A stretch of DNA of 64,000 bases from Saccharopolyspora sp. SCSIO 74807 (GTDB lineage: Bacteria; Actinomycetota; Actinomycetes; Mycobacteriales; Pseudonocardiaceae): the NCBI RefSeq assembly GCF_037023755.1, contig NZ_CP146100.1:4123501-4187500 (forward strand), written 5' to 3'. Position numbers and translations under genes: made by a program. Each line of letters starts with the position of its first letter. The stretch's first letter is position 1. Below are positions 8,879 to 17,064 of the stretch, in pieces. The notes under the pieces were generated by a model. That model searched no databases. It saw only the letters and a list, made by a program, of their open reading frames with translations, and was not told where the DNA came from.

Positions 8879-10021
8879 TCACAGCCCGTAGGTCTTGCCG
8901 ATGATGTCGCGCTGGATCTCGCTGGTCCCGCCGTACACCGTGGACACCACGGTGGAGCGCAGCAGCGCCTCCATGCCGTACTCGGTGGCGTAGCCGTAAC
9001 CGCCGAGCATCTGCATCCCCTCCAGCGAAACGTGCTTGGCCAGCTCGGTGCACTTGAGCTTGGCCATCGACGCCTCGCGCGGGAACGTCTTGCCCGGGTT
9101 CTCGTCGATCTGCCGCGCCACGTCGTCCAGCAGCAGCCGGGCGCACTCCAATTCCGTTGCCATGTCGGCGATCCGGTGCCGCAACGCTTGGAACGAACCG
9201 ATCGGCCTGCCGAACTGCTCGCGTTCGGACACGTAGGCCACGGTGTCGTCGAACGCGCGACGGGCGGTGCCCAGCATCAGCGCCGCGAGGATCATCCGCT
9301 CGAGGTTGAGCCCGGCCATGAGCTGCTTCCACGCCTGGTCGACCTCGCCGACCACGGCCGCGTCCGGCACGAAGCAGTCGGTGAAGTACAGGTCGTTGAC
9401 CTCCCGGCCGCCCATGGTGTCGATGCCGGTGATCTGCAGCCCCGCTGCGTCCGCGGGCACCATGAACTGCGTCAGGCCCTCGTGCTTGGTGCCGCCGGGA
9501 GTGGTGCGCGCGATCAGCAGGATGTGATCGGCGATGTGCGCGTTGGAGCACCAGGTCTTCTGGCCGTTGATCAGCCAGCCGCCGTCGGTACGGGTTGCCT
9601 TGCAGGCCAGCGCGCCCACGTCCGAACCCGCTGCGGGCTCGGACATCGAGACCGCTTCGACGTGGCCGTCCACCACGCCGCGCAGCACCTTCTCCTTCTG
9701 CTGCGGCGAGCCGAACTTCTCGTACCCGGCCGCGGAGATGATCGTGGTGGCGAAGCCGCCGATCGGCGCGCGGCCGTAGGCGGTCTCCTCCAGGAACAGG
9801 CACAGCTCGGTCATGCCCTGCCCGGCACCGCCGTACTCCTCCGGCAGCGAGACCCCGAGCCAGCCCAGCTCCGCCATCTTGGCGTAGAGCTGCTGGTTGT
9901 GCGGGTGCTGCCCGCCGCCGGTCAGCTCGTCGCGCTGCTGCTTCGTGCCGCACTCGCGGCGGCAGAACTCGGCGATGGCGTCGACGAAGTCGCGTCGCTC
10001 ATCGGTGAGGACTCGTGGCAT
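8879..10021 (-). CDS. acyl-CoA dehydrogenase
   Basis: 380-residue FAD-dependent acyl-CoA dehydrogenase. Seen: the SEPAAGSD and TWCSNAH flavin/substrate segments and the REQFGRPIGSFQ helix. The MCAD/SCAD-type catalytic Glu site (YEGT) reads YGGT here, whereas GLNLERM carries a Glu where isovaleryl-CoA and long-chain enzymes place their base, so the alternative base position is inferred. ATG 10021 is chosen for the AAGGAAA upstream and the usual MPRVLTDE N-terminus. A putative operator shared with the TetR/MpaB promoter lies about 80 bases upstream. Confidence 0.87.
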   Translation of the reverse strand: MPRVLTDERRDFVDAIAEFCRRECGTKQQRDELTGGGQHPHNQQLYAKMAELGWLGVSLPEEYGGAGQGMTELCLFLEETAYGRAPIGGFATTIISAAGYEKFGSPQQKEKVLRGVVDGHVEAVSMSEPAAGSDVGALACKATRTDGGWLINGQKTWCSNAHIADHILLIARTTPGGTKHEGLTQFMVPADAAGLQITGIDTMGGREVNDLYFTDCFVPDAAVVGEVDQAWKQLMAGLNLERMILAALMLGTARRAFDDTVAYVSEREQFGRPIGSFQALRHRIADMATELECARLLLDDVARQIDENPGKTFPREASMAKLKCTELAKHVSLEGMQMLGGYGYATEYGMEALLRSTVVSTVYGGTSEIQRDIIGKTYGL

Positions 10022-10102
10022 GGGTTTCCTTCCGGGGGCGCCGGTGCCGCTTCGAGGGCGTGCGCGGCCGGTCGACGACCGTGCCGCGTCATGCCGTGAA
10101 CT

Positions 10103-10118
10103 GTAAATGGCGATTAAC
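10103..10118. promoter_or_regulatory. candidate operator, GCGATTAAC half
   Basis: GTAAATGGCGATTAAC; its reverse complement shares GTTAATCGC.ATT with 11573-11585. It lies in the acyl-CoA dehydrogenase promoter region. Proposed site for the neighbouring double TetR regulator (inference). Confidence 0.4.
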
Positions 10119-10215
10119 TTGGGAACAAGACAAGCCTGCTGGAAGCTGTTCCGAAGTCGGATATCCGCAGCTGACCGGGAGCGTCCGAGACCATCCCGAT
10201 GGCGCGAGCGGCGCT

Positions 10216-10261
10216 TCACAAGTCAGGCCCCTCACAAGTCAGGCCCTGCACGAGTCAAGCC
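10216..10261 (+). repeat. three tandem 15-base repeats
   Basis: Units TCACAAGTCAGGCCC, TCACAAGTCAGGCCC and a diverged TGCACGAGTCAAGCC, separated by at most one base, end at the 3' end of the TetR gene. Function unknown. Confidence 0.5.
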
Positions 10262-11460
10262 GAGTGCAGCACCGCCAGCACCAGGTACCGCGCCTGCTCC
10301 TGCCCGCCGATCCGGGAACCGGCCATCGCCATGTCGTTGACGATGTTCAACGCGGCCTGCACCGTCACCTGCAACCGGTTCGCCCGCGTCGGCTCGCGCA
10401 CGTGCTCGGTCAGCGCCATCCACTGTCCGATGTGGTCGCGTTGCGCGCGGCGCAGCGCGTGTCGGTCGTCGGTGGGCAGGTTGCGGTACTCGGAGAGGTA
10501 CACCGCGAGCAGGTCCCGGTTGTCGAAGGCGAACTCGACGTAGGCCGCCACCAGTCCGCGCAGCGCCGTCTCCTCGTCGGAGGCGCCTTCGACGGCCCGG
10601 CCGGTGGCCACGGCCAGCCGGTCGGCCGCTCGGTAGTACACCGCGGCCAGCAGATCCGCTTTGCCCGCGAAGTGCCGGTAGACGCTGGAGGCGTTGATCC
10701 CCGCGGCGGTGCCGATCTCCTCCATGCTCACGGTGTGGAACCCCCGCTCGCGGAACAGCACAACGGCTGCGGCGAGCAGTTTTTCCCGCCGTGCGGCGAG
10801 TTCGGGCACGCCGCCGACGGCGGGTGCGACGGCTTTGCGCTCGGGGGAGGGCGGCTCGGCGGCCAGCACGACCGAGGCGATCGAGTGCAGCGCTTCCTCC
10901 GCCACCCGGTCGCTGAGCGAGACCCGGTGCGTGGACCAGCTCGCGATCCCGCTCAGCGCCGCGGACGACAGCAGCCGCGCGGACGGTTCCGGCAATTCCG
11001 GGCGAAGCGCCCGCAGCCGGTTCGCGAGTACCGCGATCAGCGCCCGCAGCTTGCGATCGACCTGGGCGCGGTCGTCGGCGTCGAGGTGCCTGTTCTCCCA
11101 CTGGTACAGCCGGATGCTGCCGCGGCGGTGCACCACCAGCGACACCACCGCCCGCACGATCGCCCGCAGCCGCTGTTCGTCGTCGCCGGACTCCTGGTCG
11201 GCCTGCTCGGCGCAGGCGTTGAGCGAATCGGCGAACTCCTGCGCGGCGTGCGCGAGGATGTCCTGCTTGTTCCGGAAGTGCCGGTAGATCGCCGGGCCGG
11301 TGATGCCCGCCGCGGAGGCGATCTCGCCGAGGCCGACGCCGTGGTAGCCGCGTTCGCTGAACAGCTCGGCCGCGATCGCCGAGATCTGCGCCCTGCGGTC
11401 GTGCGTGCGCCGCCGCGTGGCGGTGGCAGGGGGCCGCGCAGAAGGTCGCGGAGCCGCCAT
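10255..11460 (-). CDS. double-headed TetR-family regulator (two TetR DNA-binding domains)
   Basis: 401 residues with two complete TetR N-terminal helix-turn-helix domains: residues about 23-70 (ELFSERGYHGVGLGEIAS, then GPAIYRHF) and about 225-272 (LFRERGFHTVSMEEIG, then ASSVYRHF). Each is followed by an alpha-helical segment. An ordinary TetR protein is near 200 residues with one such domain, so this is a tandem fusion. ATG 11460 follows GGAGGG. The gene is divergent from the oxygenase/sigma operon, with a palindromic candidate operator between them and a related site before the acyl-CoA dehydrogenase, suggesting control of both units (inference). Confidence 0.85.
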   Translation of the reverse strand: MAAPRPSARPPATATRRRTHDRRAQISAIAAELFSERGYHGVGLGEIASAAGITGPAIYRHFRNKQDILAHAAQEFADSLNACAEQADQESGDDEQRLRAIVRAVVSLVVHRRGSIRLYQWENRHLDADDRAQVDRKLRALIAVLANRLRALRPELPEPSARLLSSAALSGIASWSTHRVSLSDRVAEEALHSIASVVLAAEPPSPERKAVAPAVGGVPELAARREKLLAAAVVLFRERGFHTVSMEEIGTAAGINASSVYRHFAGKADLLAAVYYRAADRLAVATGRAVEGASDEETALRGLVAAYVEFAFDNRDLLAVYLSEYRNLPTDDRHALRRAQRDHIGQWMALTEHVREPTRANRLQVTVQAALNIVNDMAMAGSRIGGQEQARYLVLAVLHSA

Positions 11461-11572
11461 GGTGATCCCTCCGTTGCTCGCCGCGCGATCGCGGAACGAC
11501 TTTACACGCCCGGGATTTCGCCGCCAGCACAACGGCTCTCGTTCTTGACTGGCGAACTCGATCGAGCCTAAT

Positions 11573-11588
11573 GTTAATCGCGATTCGC
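11573..11588. promoter_or_regulatory. palindromic candidate TetR operator
   Basis: GTTAATCGCGATTCGC, with a perfect 10-base palindrome AATCGCGATT at 11576-11585, in an AT-richer spot 91 bases before the oxygenase start and 113 bases before the TetR start. It matches the site at 10103-10118 in opposite orientation. Confidence 0.45.
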
Positions 11589-11663
11589 ACGGTGTCGCGG
11601 ACGCCGCGGCACCAGGCCGGTCCCCATCCCGTCCCTGATCATCGGCGATCGTGGAGGCGCGCA

Positions 11664-12545
11664 GTGCACGGAACCGCCCAACACCCGCCGCTTCCCGGAG
11701 CGGATTCGGAGACCTGGCGCCGATTCGGGCTCGCACCGGGCCTGTTCCTCGCGGGCACCGGGCTGCTGTTGCAGGTCGCGCACCCCGTGGTGGGCGCAGG
11801 CGTGCTGGAGCACTCCGACTTCAAAAACGCCCCGTGGAAGCGGCTGGTCAACACCCACCTGTCCACCATGCGGTTCATCTACGGGATGCGACCGGGCGCG
11901 GACGCGGAAGGTTCCCGCCTGTGGGAACTGCACAAGGACATCAAGGGAGTCGACGGCCGGGGCCGTCGGTACCACGCCCTGAACCCGGATGCGTACGCGT
12001 GGGTGCACTTCACCCTCGCGCAGTTCGTGGTCGACACCGCCGAGCTTTTCGGCGACCCGATGACCCCGGCCGAGACCGAGCGGATGTGGCAGGAGTTCCG
12101 CGCGATCGGCCGCGCCTTGCAGCTCAAGGAGCACCACATGCCCGCGGACTGGGCGAGTGCGCAGGTGTGGTTCCGGGACGTGGTGCGCAACCGGCTGGAA
12201 GCCACCGAGTCGACCTACGACGTGCTGGAGAGCATCTCCGATCCACCTCGCCCGTACCGCTGGATACCGCGCTTGCTGTGGGCACCGATCGGCCGTCCGT
12301 TCGGCCGGATCGTGCGGATGACGACCATCGGCACCATGCCACCGGAGCTGCGCGAGCGAATGGGCCTGCAGTGGAGCGCCCAGCAGGAACGCCGGCTGCG
12401 CCGATTCGGCCGCCTCGTCGGCGGGATGCTGCGGGCGCTGCCGTGGCCGTTGCGCTACACGCCGTTCGCGCTGCCGGCGATCCTGCGGGACAAGCGCCGG
12501 ATCGCCGCTTCCCGGCCCGCCCGGCTCGCCGGAGCGGGAGCATGA
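11664..12545 (+). CDS. MpaB-type oxygenase (DUF2236)
   Basis: 293-residue protein of the ER-bound oxygenase MpaB/latex-clearing-protein-like family (DUF2236), whose studied members are heme-b oxygenases. Seen: LLLQVAHPVVGAGV near the N-terminus, STMRFIYG, and the segment NPDAYAWVHFTLAQ, the His-containing core of the family. GTG 11664 is chosen for GTGGAGG at 11651-11657. Its stop overlaps the sigma-factor ATG by 4 bases (ATGA), coupling the two. The heme-ligand assignment and substrate are not fixed by sequence. Confidence 0.82.
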   Translation: MHGTAQHPPLPGADSETWRRFGLAPGLFLAGTGLLLQVAHPVVGAGVLEHSDFKNAPWKRLVNTHLSTMRFIYGMRPGADAEGSRLWELHKDIKGVDGRGRRYHALNPDAYAWVHFTLAQFVVDTAELFGDPMTPAETERMWQEFRAIGRALQLKEHHMPADWASAQVWFRDVVRNRLEATESTYDVLESISDPPRPYRWIPRLLWAPIGRPFGRIVRMTTIGTMPPELRERMGLQWSAQQERRLRRFGRLVGGMLRALPWPLRYTPFALPAILRDKRRIAASRPARLAGAGA

Positions 12546-13156
12546 CCGCCGCGGCGGCGGCGCCGGAAGCGCTTTCCGGCGACCGCGCGTGGGAGCTGGT
12601 GGAGCTGGCCAAGCAGGGCGACGCGGCCGCTTTCGGCGAGCTCTACGAGAGCTACCGGCATCGGGTCAGCAACTTCCTGTGCGCGCGCATCGCGGACTTC
12701 AGCACCGTCGAAGACCTGGTGCACGAGACGTTCGCCAGGGCGCTGGGCAGCATCGCCACCGTGCGCCGCAGCAGCAGCGATCCGGGCGCGTGGTTCGTCA
12801 CGATCGCCCGGCACCTGCTGCTGGACCACGTCAAGTCCGCCCGGCATCGCCGCGAGGTCGTCACCGGCGAGTTCGACCCGAACCGGTTCGGCGGCGACGT
12901 GCTGGAAGACCGCGTGCTGGACCGGTGGATGGCCGACCGGCTGTGGTCGCGGGCGGCCGACCTCAGCGGTGATCAGCGGCGCTGCCTGGTGCTGCGGTTC
13001 GCCTGCGGGTTCAGCGTCGACCAGACGGCGGCGAAGATGGGGCGCGAGCCGGCCGCGGTGCGCGCGCTGCAGTACCGGGCGGTGCGCCGGCTCGGCGAGC
13101 TGCTGAGCCAGGAACCCTGGGTGCAGGAAGCCGGCCGCCGCGGCGAGCGAGCTTGA
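12542..13156 (+). CDS. ECF-like RNA polymerase sigma factor
   Basis: 204 residues with sigma region 2 (about 25-95: FGELYESYRHRVSNF, VEDLVHETFARAL) and region 4 (about 140-190: LSGDQRRCLVLRFACGFSVDQTAAKMG, a helix-turn-helix). It recruits RNA polymerase to a specific promoter set. ATG 12542 overlaps the oxygenase stop (ATGA). No anti-sigma gene follows; the next gene is on the opposite strand. How it is held inactive is unclear. Confidence 0.85.
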   Translation: MTAAAAAPEALSGDRAWELVELAKQGDAAAFGELYESYRHRVSNFLCARIADFSTVEDLVHETFARALGSIATVRRSSSDPGAWFVTIARHLLLDHVKSARHRREVVTGEFDPNRFGGDVLEDRVLDRWMADRLWSRAADLSGDQRRCLVLRFACGFSVDQTAAKMGREPAAVRALQYRAVRRLGELLSQEPWVQEAGRRGERA

Positions 13157-13198
13157 CGCGACGTACCTGGTTGCGGGCTCCTGAAACAGGCGCGGTCG

Positions 13199-13918
13199 TC
13201 AACCGCCGGAGCCGACCGCGCCGACCGCTTCGTCGATGCGCCGCGCGAGCTCCACGTCGAGTTCGGTGACCGCATCCAGCGAGCGTGTGCGCAGCGTGAA
13301 CAGCACTCCGCTGGAGCGTTCCTCGATGCCGGCGTGGTGCGAGAGATCCTTCTCCGCCTGCTTCACCTGGTTCAGCAGCGGGGTGAGCCGGTCCGCGGGC
13401 AGGCTCACCTCCCGGCTGATCCCGGTGGTCGTGCCCGTCCAGCCCGGTAGCGAACGCAAGGTGCGCTCCAGCTCGCCCTGATCCAACGGGCGCGGTCGAT
13501 CATCGGCTCCCGCCGCCGCCCATTCCGGAGGCGGACCGCCACCGGGCGGCGCGAACAGCACGCCGAGATCGCCGGGCAACCGATGCTGCAACGACTTCGC
13601 CACGTCCGGATCCTGAGCCGCGAGTTGGGAGAGCACGGCCTGGGTCAGGTAGCGAGCGCGTTCCGGCGGCGCCCCGGCCTGGCCGCCGACCTCCTGCGCC
13701 AGGTCCGCCGGTTGATCACCGGAGCGCAGCGGCGCATCCCACGGGACGTCCTCGCGCAGCTTGCCTGGCAGCACCGTGGCGAGCTGCTCGCGGTCCGCCC
13801 CGTCCAAGTGCTGCACCAGTGCGGCGACAACGTCGATCGTGGCTCGCCGTGCTTCTTCGGCATCGGCCAGTTCGGCTTTCTTCCGGACTCCGTCGACGAA
13901 TTCTCGGTAAGCGATCAT
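13199..13918 (-). CDS. DUF2267 / pterin-4a-carbinolamine-dehydratase-like fusion
   Basis: 239 residues. Residues 1-125 look like DUF2267 (MIAYREFVDGVRKKA, ATVLPGKLREDVPW); after a Gly/Pro linker (125-145), residues 146-235 look like pterin-4a-carbinolamine dehydratase (LRSLPGW, AEKDLSHHAGIEER, TELDVELARRID). Of the three catalytic histidines of that family the HH pair (194-195) is present, while the third (THxxG motif) reads TRSLD with Arg212, so dehydratase activity is doubtful (inference). ATG 13918 follows GGAGGAACC. It lies 49 bases downstream of the SRPBCC gene. Confidence 0.75.
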   Translation of the reverse strand: MIAYREFVDGVRKKAELADAEEARRATIDVVAALVQHLDGADREQLATVLPGKLREDVPWDAPLRSGDQPADLAQEVGGQAGAPPERARYLTQAVLSQLAAQDPDVAKSLQHRLPGDLGVLFAPPGGGPPPEWAAAGADDRPRPLDQGELERTLRSLPGWTGTTTGISREVSLPADRLTPLLNQVKQAEKDLSHHAGIEERSSGVLFTLRTRSLDAVTELDVELARRIDEAVGAVGSGG

Positions 13919-13967
13919 CGCAGGTTCCTCCGCGGGCGCCCGCAGCATCCGCCGTGGCCGGTTCCGC

Positions 13968-14435
13968 TCAGCGCGGCGTGTCCGGCGGGATGCGCGGGCC
14001 GGTGTGCAGCAGCGGGTCGCGCTCCCCGCGCCGGGACTCCGGCACGCCCGGTTCGGTTTCCAGGAACACCTTGATCTGCGCGAGGCCGTCGCGGACCGCG
14101 CGGTTGATCTGCTGGTGCTGCGTGCGGGTCTGCGGCCGGAAGTCGACTCGGATGCTGATGTCGGTTCGCCGCTGTTGCTGCGGGGCGACGTCGACGAGGA
14201 TTTCGTAGCTCGGCTGCGCACCGCGCAGGCGTGTGCGCCCGCCGGTCTCCTCGACCCGGACTTCGGCGTCGGTCGGCATCCCCTCGAAGTCGAGCCCGCA
14301 CCGGAACACTCCGTCCCCGACGCGGCGGACCCCGGTCAGCCCAGGGAACACCCTGGCCAGGAAACTCGGTTCCGCGCACTGGCGCCGGACCTTGTCCGCC
14401 GGTGCGGCGACGAGCACGGACTCGGTGAACGACAT
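13968..14435 (-). CDS. SRPBCC-family protein (START-like ligand-binding fold)
   Basis: 155 residues. The start MSFTESVLVAAPADKV and the alternating beta pattern through FEGMPTDAEVRVEE fit the polyketide-cyclase/START-like SRPBCC fold, which binds hydrophobic ligands. The C-terminal 25 residues are Pro/Arg-rich and probably disordered. AAGGAGG precedes the ATG. It is followed on the same strand by the DUF2267 fusion gene. No catalytic residues can be assigned. Confidence 0.6.
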   Translation of the reverse strand: MSFTESVLVAAPADKVRRQCAEPSFLARVFPGLTGVRRVGDGVFRCGLDFEGMPTDAEVRVEETGGRTRLRGAQPSYEILVDVAPQQQRRTDISIRVDFRPQTRTQHQQINRAVRDGLAQIKVFLETEPGVPESRRGERDPLLHTGPRIPPDTPR

Positions 14436-14563
14436 CTGCTGCCTCCTTCGCGCGCCGGGAGTCCGGCACGAGCCTCAGCAGCTCAGTGGCCGGGAACCCC
14501 TGGTACGCCCGGGATTCCCGGCCACCCGATCGGTGAAACGACCACCGAGCCCGTCGAGGAGGT

Positions 14564-15604
14564 TCAGCCGTGCAGCGCCCGATCCGGCGCACCGAAGCGA
14601 TCGGTCGCCGTGTTGGCCTGGTGCCAGTGCGGGTAGACCAGCCACGGCTTGCTGACCTCGTCGAGCCGCGCCAGCTCGTCCTGGCCGAGCCGGACTTCCG
14701 CGGCCGCGAGGTTGTCCTGCAGCTGCTCGTCCTTGCGCGCGCCGATCACCAGCGAGGTCACGCCCGGCTTGTGCAGCAGGTAGGCCAGCGAGATCTGCGC
14801 GGGGGAGACGCCGTGCCCGGCGGCGATGTCCACGATCACCTCGATGGTGTCGTAGAGCTTGTCCTCGTCGCGCACCGGCGGCTCGCTCCACTCCTCGGAC
14901 AGATGCCTGCCCTCGGCGGCCTGCTGCCCCCGGCGGTACTTGCCGGACAGCAGCCCACCGGCCAGCGGGCTCCACACCAGGACTCCCAGTCCTTGATCGA
15001 TCGATGCGGGCACGAGCTCGTACTCGGCGTCCCGGCTCTCCAGCGAGTAGTAGATCTGGTTCGCCACGAACCGCTGGTAGCCGTGCCGGTCGGCCACCCC
15101 GAGCGCCTTCATCAGCTGCCAGCCCGCGTAGTTGGACACCCCGAGGTAGCGGACCTTGCCGGAGCGCACCAGCGTGTCCAGCGCCTCCAGCGTCTCCTCC
15201 AGCGGAGTCTGCCCGTCCCACTCGTGCACGTGGTAGAGGTCGATGTGGTCGGTCCGCAGCCGCCGCAGGCTGGCCTCGGCCTGGCCGATGATGTGGTGGC
15301 GGGAGAGCCCTGCGTCGTTCGGGCCGTCGCCCATCGGCATCCGGACCTTGGTCGAGAGCAGCCAGTCGTCCCGTTCGCCCGCGATCGCTTCGCCGACGAT
15401 CTCCTCGGCCGCGCCGGTCGAGTACATGTTCGCCGTGTCGATGAGGTTGACCCCGGCGTCGCGGGCCATGCCGAACTGGCGCTTGGCGCCCCCGACGCCG
15501 GTGTTGCCCAGGTTGCCGAACATGCCTTCCCCGCCGAAGGTCATCGTGCCCAGCGTCAGCGTCGAGATTCGCAGACCGGAACGTCCCAGCTGGCGGTACT
15601 CCAC
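14564..15604 (-). CDS. aldo/keto reductase
   Basis: 346-residue NADPH-dependent (beta/alpha)8-barrel reductase of carbonyl groups. The AKR catalytic tetrad is visible: Asp-x4-Tyr in DTANMYSTG, Lys in STKV and His in YHVHEWD; the NADP-binding end reads LVIGARKDEQLQDNL. GTG 15604 is chosen because it has AGGAGGAG upstream and begins VEYRQLGRSGL, the family's usual N-terminus. Transcribed away from the hopanoid operon across a 554-base gap. Physiological substrate unknown. Confidence 0.88.
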   Translation of the reverse strand: MEYRQLGRSGLRISTLTLGTMTFGGEGMFGNLGNTGVGGAKRQFGMARDAGVNLIDTANMYSTGAAEEIVGEAIAGERDDWLLSTKVRMPMGDGPNDAGLSRHHIIGQAEASLRRLRTDHIDLYHVHEWDGQTPLEETLEALDTLVRSGKVRYLGVSNYAGWQLMKALGVADRHGYQRFVANQIYYSLESRDAEYELVPASIDQGLGVLVWSPLAGGLLSGKYRRGQQAAEGRHLSEEWSEPPVRDEDKLYDTIEVIVDIAAGHGVSPAQISLAYLLHKPGVTSLVIGARKDEQLQDNLAAAEVRLGQDELARLDEVSKPWLVYPHWHQANTATDRFGAPDRALHG

Positions 15605-15866
15605 GGTCACTCCTCCTGTCGGTTCCGGAGATGGTTTCCCCGGTTGAGAACAACGAGCTCGGGATCGCGGTATTCCCGCGCGTCCCGTTCGACACGCAAC
15701 GCCGTCGCGGACGTCACCGGGCCGGTTGGTCCGACGTGGCCGGAGGTGATCGATGCGACCGAAGGTGACGATGTAACGGCCCGCTCCAGCGTTCGTAGCG
15801 CACCTGCGTCCGTGCCGCTTCCCGATCGATGGGTGCCGCCCCGGCTCGCTCGTCCGAACACAACAG

Positions 15867-15877
15867 TCCATTGTGGA
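15867..15877. repeat. TCCANNGTGGA palindrome copy
   Basis: TCCATTGTGGA in the hpnC upstream region, next to the AT-rich AATAAATC. See the palindrome finding. Confidence 0.45.
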
Positions 15878-16004
15878 ATAAATCGTGCTGAGGCGAATTC
15901 GACCGCAGTGTAAGGCTTTGCCCGCGGAACTTATTCGTTCGTGACATGGCAATGCGCCCAGGTGTTCGGCTTTGCGTCCCCATGCTGCGGAACGGGATGC
16001 ATAT

Positions 16005-16017
16005 GTCCATAGTGGAC
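16005..16017. promoter_or_regulatory. extended palindrome GTCCATAGTGGAC upstream of hpnC
   Basis: Perfect 5+3+5 palindrome about 140 bases before the hpnC start; the most symmetrical copy of the TCCANNGTGGA pattern. It could be an operator of the hopanoid operon or simply a member of the dispersed palindrome set. Confidence 0.4.
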
Positions 16018-16158
16018 GCGGTGACGGCATTCGCTTGCGCCGCACCGCCCTACGACGCTCACTCGGTCGAGTAGCCGCTCCGACCTGCGGTGCGAACCGC
16101 GCAGACCTACGCTGACCTGGTCGGTCACCCATGGGTGTCGCTGGGTGAGGGGGCCATT

Positions 16159-17064
16159 GTGGACATTTCTCGGGCTCGTGGGCGGCATGGCCACGAGCAC
16201 GCGGCGGCGCGGCAGCCGGACGTTTCGGCACAACTGCCCGACGCCGCCGCCGTGCTCGCGCGCGCCGCCGGGGAGAACTTCCCCGTCGCCGCCCGCGTCC
16301 TGCCGGGAGATCTGCGCAGGCACCTGATGGCGCTGTACGGCTACTTCCGCCTGGTCGACTACGCGGGCGACGAAGCCCCCGGAAACCGGGAAAGCCTGCT
16401 GGAATTCCTCGAAGCCGACCTCGCGCACGCGTACCGCGGCACCCCGCGGATCCCGTTGCTGCGCGCGCTCGCACCCACCGTGCAGGAATGCGGCATCCCG
16501 CAGGACGTCCTCGTGCGGTTGATCGAAGCGAACCGCCAGGACCAGCACGTGCGCCGCTACCGGACGTTCGCCGAATTGGTGCGGTACTGCGAGCTGTCGG
16601 CCAACCCGGTCGGTGAGTCCGTGCTGCACGTGTTCGGCTGCGCCCGCCCGGACCTGGTGTCGCTGTCCGACCGGGTGTGCACCGCGTTGCAGGTCCTCGA
16701 ACACTGCCAAGACGTGCTCGAAGACCTCCGGCAGGACCGGGTGTACCTGCCGGAGGCGGACCTGGCGCACTTCGGCTGCAGCCTCGACGAACTCGGCACG
16801 TATCCGGCACCGCTGCGCTGGCGCAGGCTGATCCGGTTCCAAGTGGCCCGCGCCGAACGCCTGCTCGACTCCGGCGCCCCGTTGATCGGTCGGCTGCCGG
16901 GCCTGGCGCGGCTGTCCGTGGCCGGGTACGTCGCGGGCGGGCGCGCGACCGCGCAAGCCTTCGCCGGCGCCGGTTACGACCCGATCTCCGTGCACTTGAG
17001 CCCGGCGAAGACGCGCACCGCGGGGGAATGGGCACGACTGCTGCTGACTGGAGGAGCTTGGTGA
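16159..17064 (+). CDS. hpnC: hydroxysqualene synthase HpnC
   Basis: 301-residue trans-isoprenyl-diphosphate-synthase-fold protein. In the HpnCDE route it turns presqualene diphosphate into hydroxysqualene. The two Asp regions are VDYAGDE (67-72) and QDVLED (184-189), followed by DRVYLP, which is typical of HpnC rather than HpnD. GTG 16159 is chosen for GAGGGGG at 16147-16153; an upstream GTG at 16090 lacks such a site. It is the first gene of a seven-gene operon and its stop overlaps the hpnD start (GTGA). Confidence 0.9.
   Translation: MDISRARGRHGHEHAAARQPDVSAQLPDAAAVLARAAGENFPVAARVLPGDLRRHLMALYGYFRLVDYAGDEAPGNRESLLEFLEADLAHAYRGTPRIPLLRALAPTVQECGIPQDVLVRLIEANRQDQHVRRYRTFAELVRYCELSANPVGESVLHVFGCARPDLVSLSDRVCTALQVLEHCQDVLEDLRQDRVYLPEADLAHFGCSLDELGTYPAPLRWRRLIRFQVARAERLLDSGAPLIGRLPGLARLSVAGYVAGGRATAQAFAGAGYDPISVHLSPAKTRTAGEWARLLLTGGAW

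Larger units (their letters stand above)
15605..16158. other. 554-base divergent intergenic region before the hopanoid operon
   Basis: No convincing gene. It contains the two TCCANNGTGGA palindromes listed separately and a third, one-mismatch copy (16153-16163) that covers the hpnC start codon. It also has AT-richer patches around 15870-15890 and 15935-15950, where promoters for the reductase or the hopanoid operon could lie. Confidence 0.5.

Noticed and set aside
10216-10261. CRISPR-like array
   Set aside because: Three adjacent 15-base units with at most one base between them; no spacers and no cas genes in the window.
16090-16158. Longer HpnC from the upstream GTG 16090
   Set aside because: No ribosome binding site and no homology-like sequence in the extra 23 residues; GTG 16159 has GAGGGGG.
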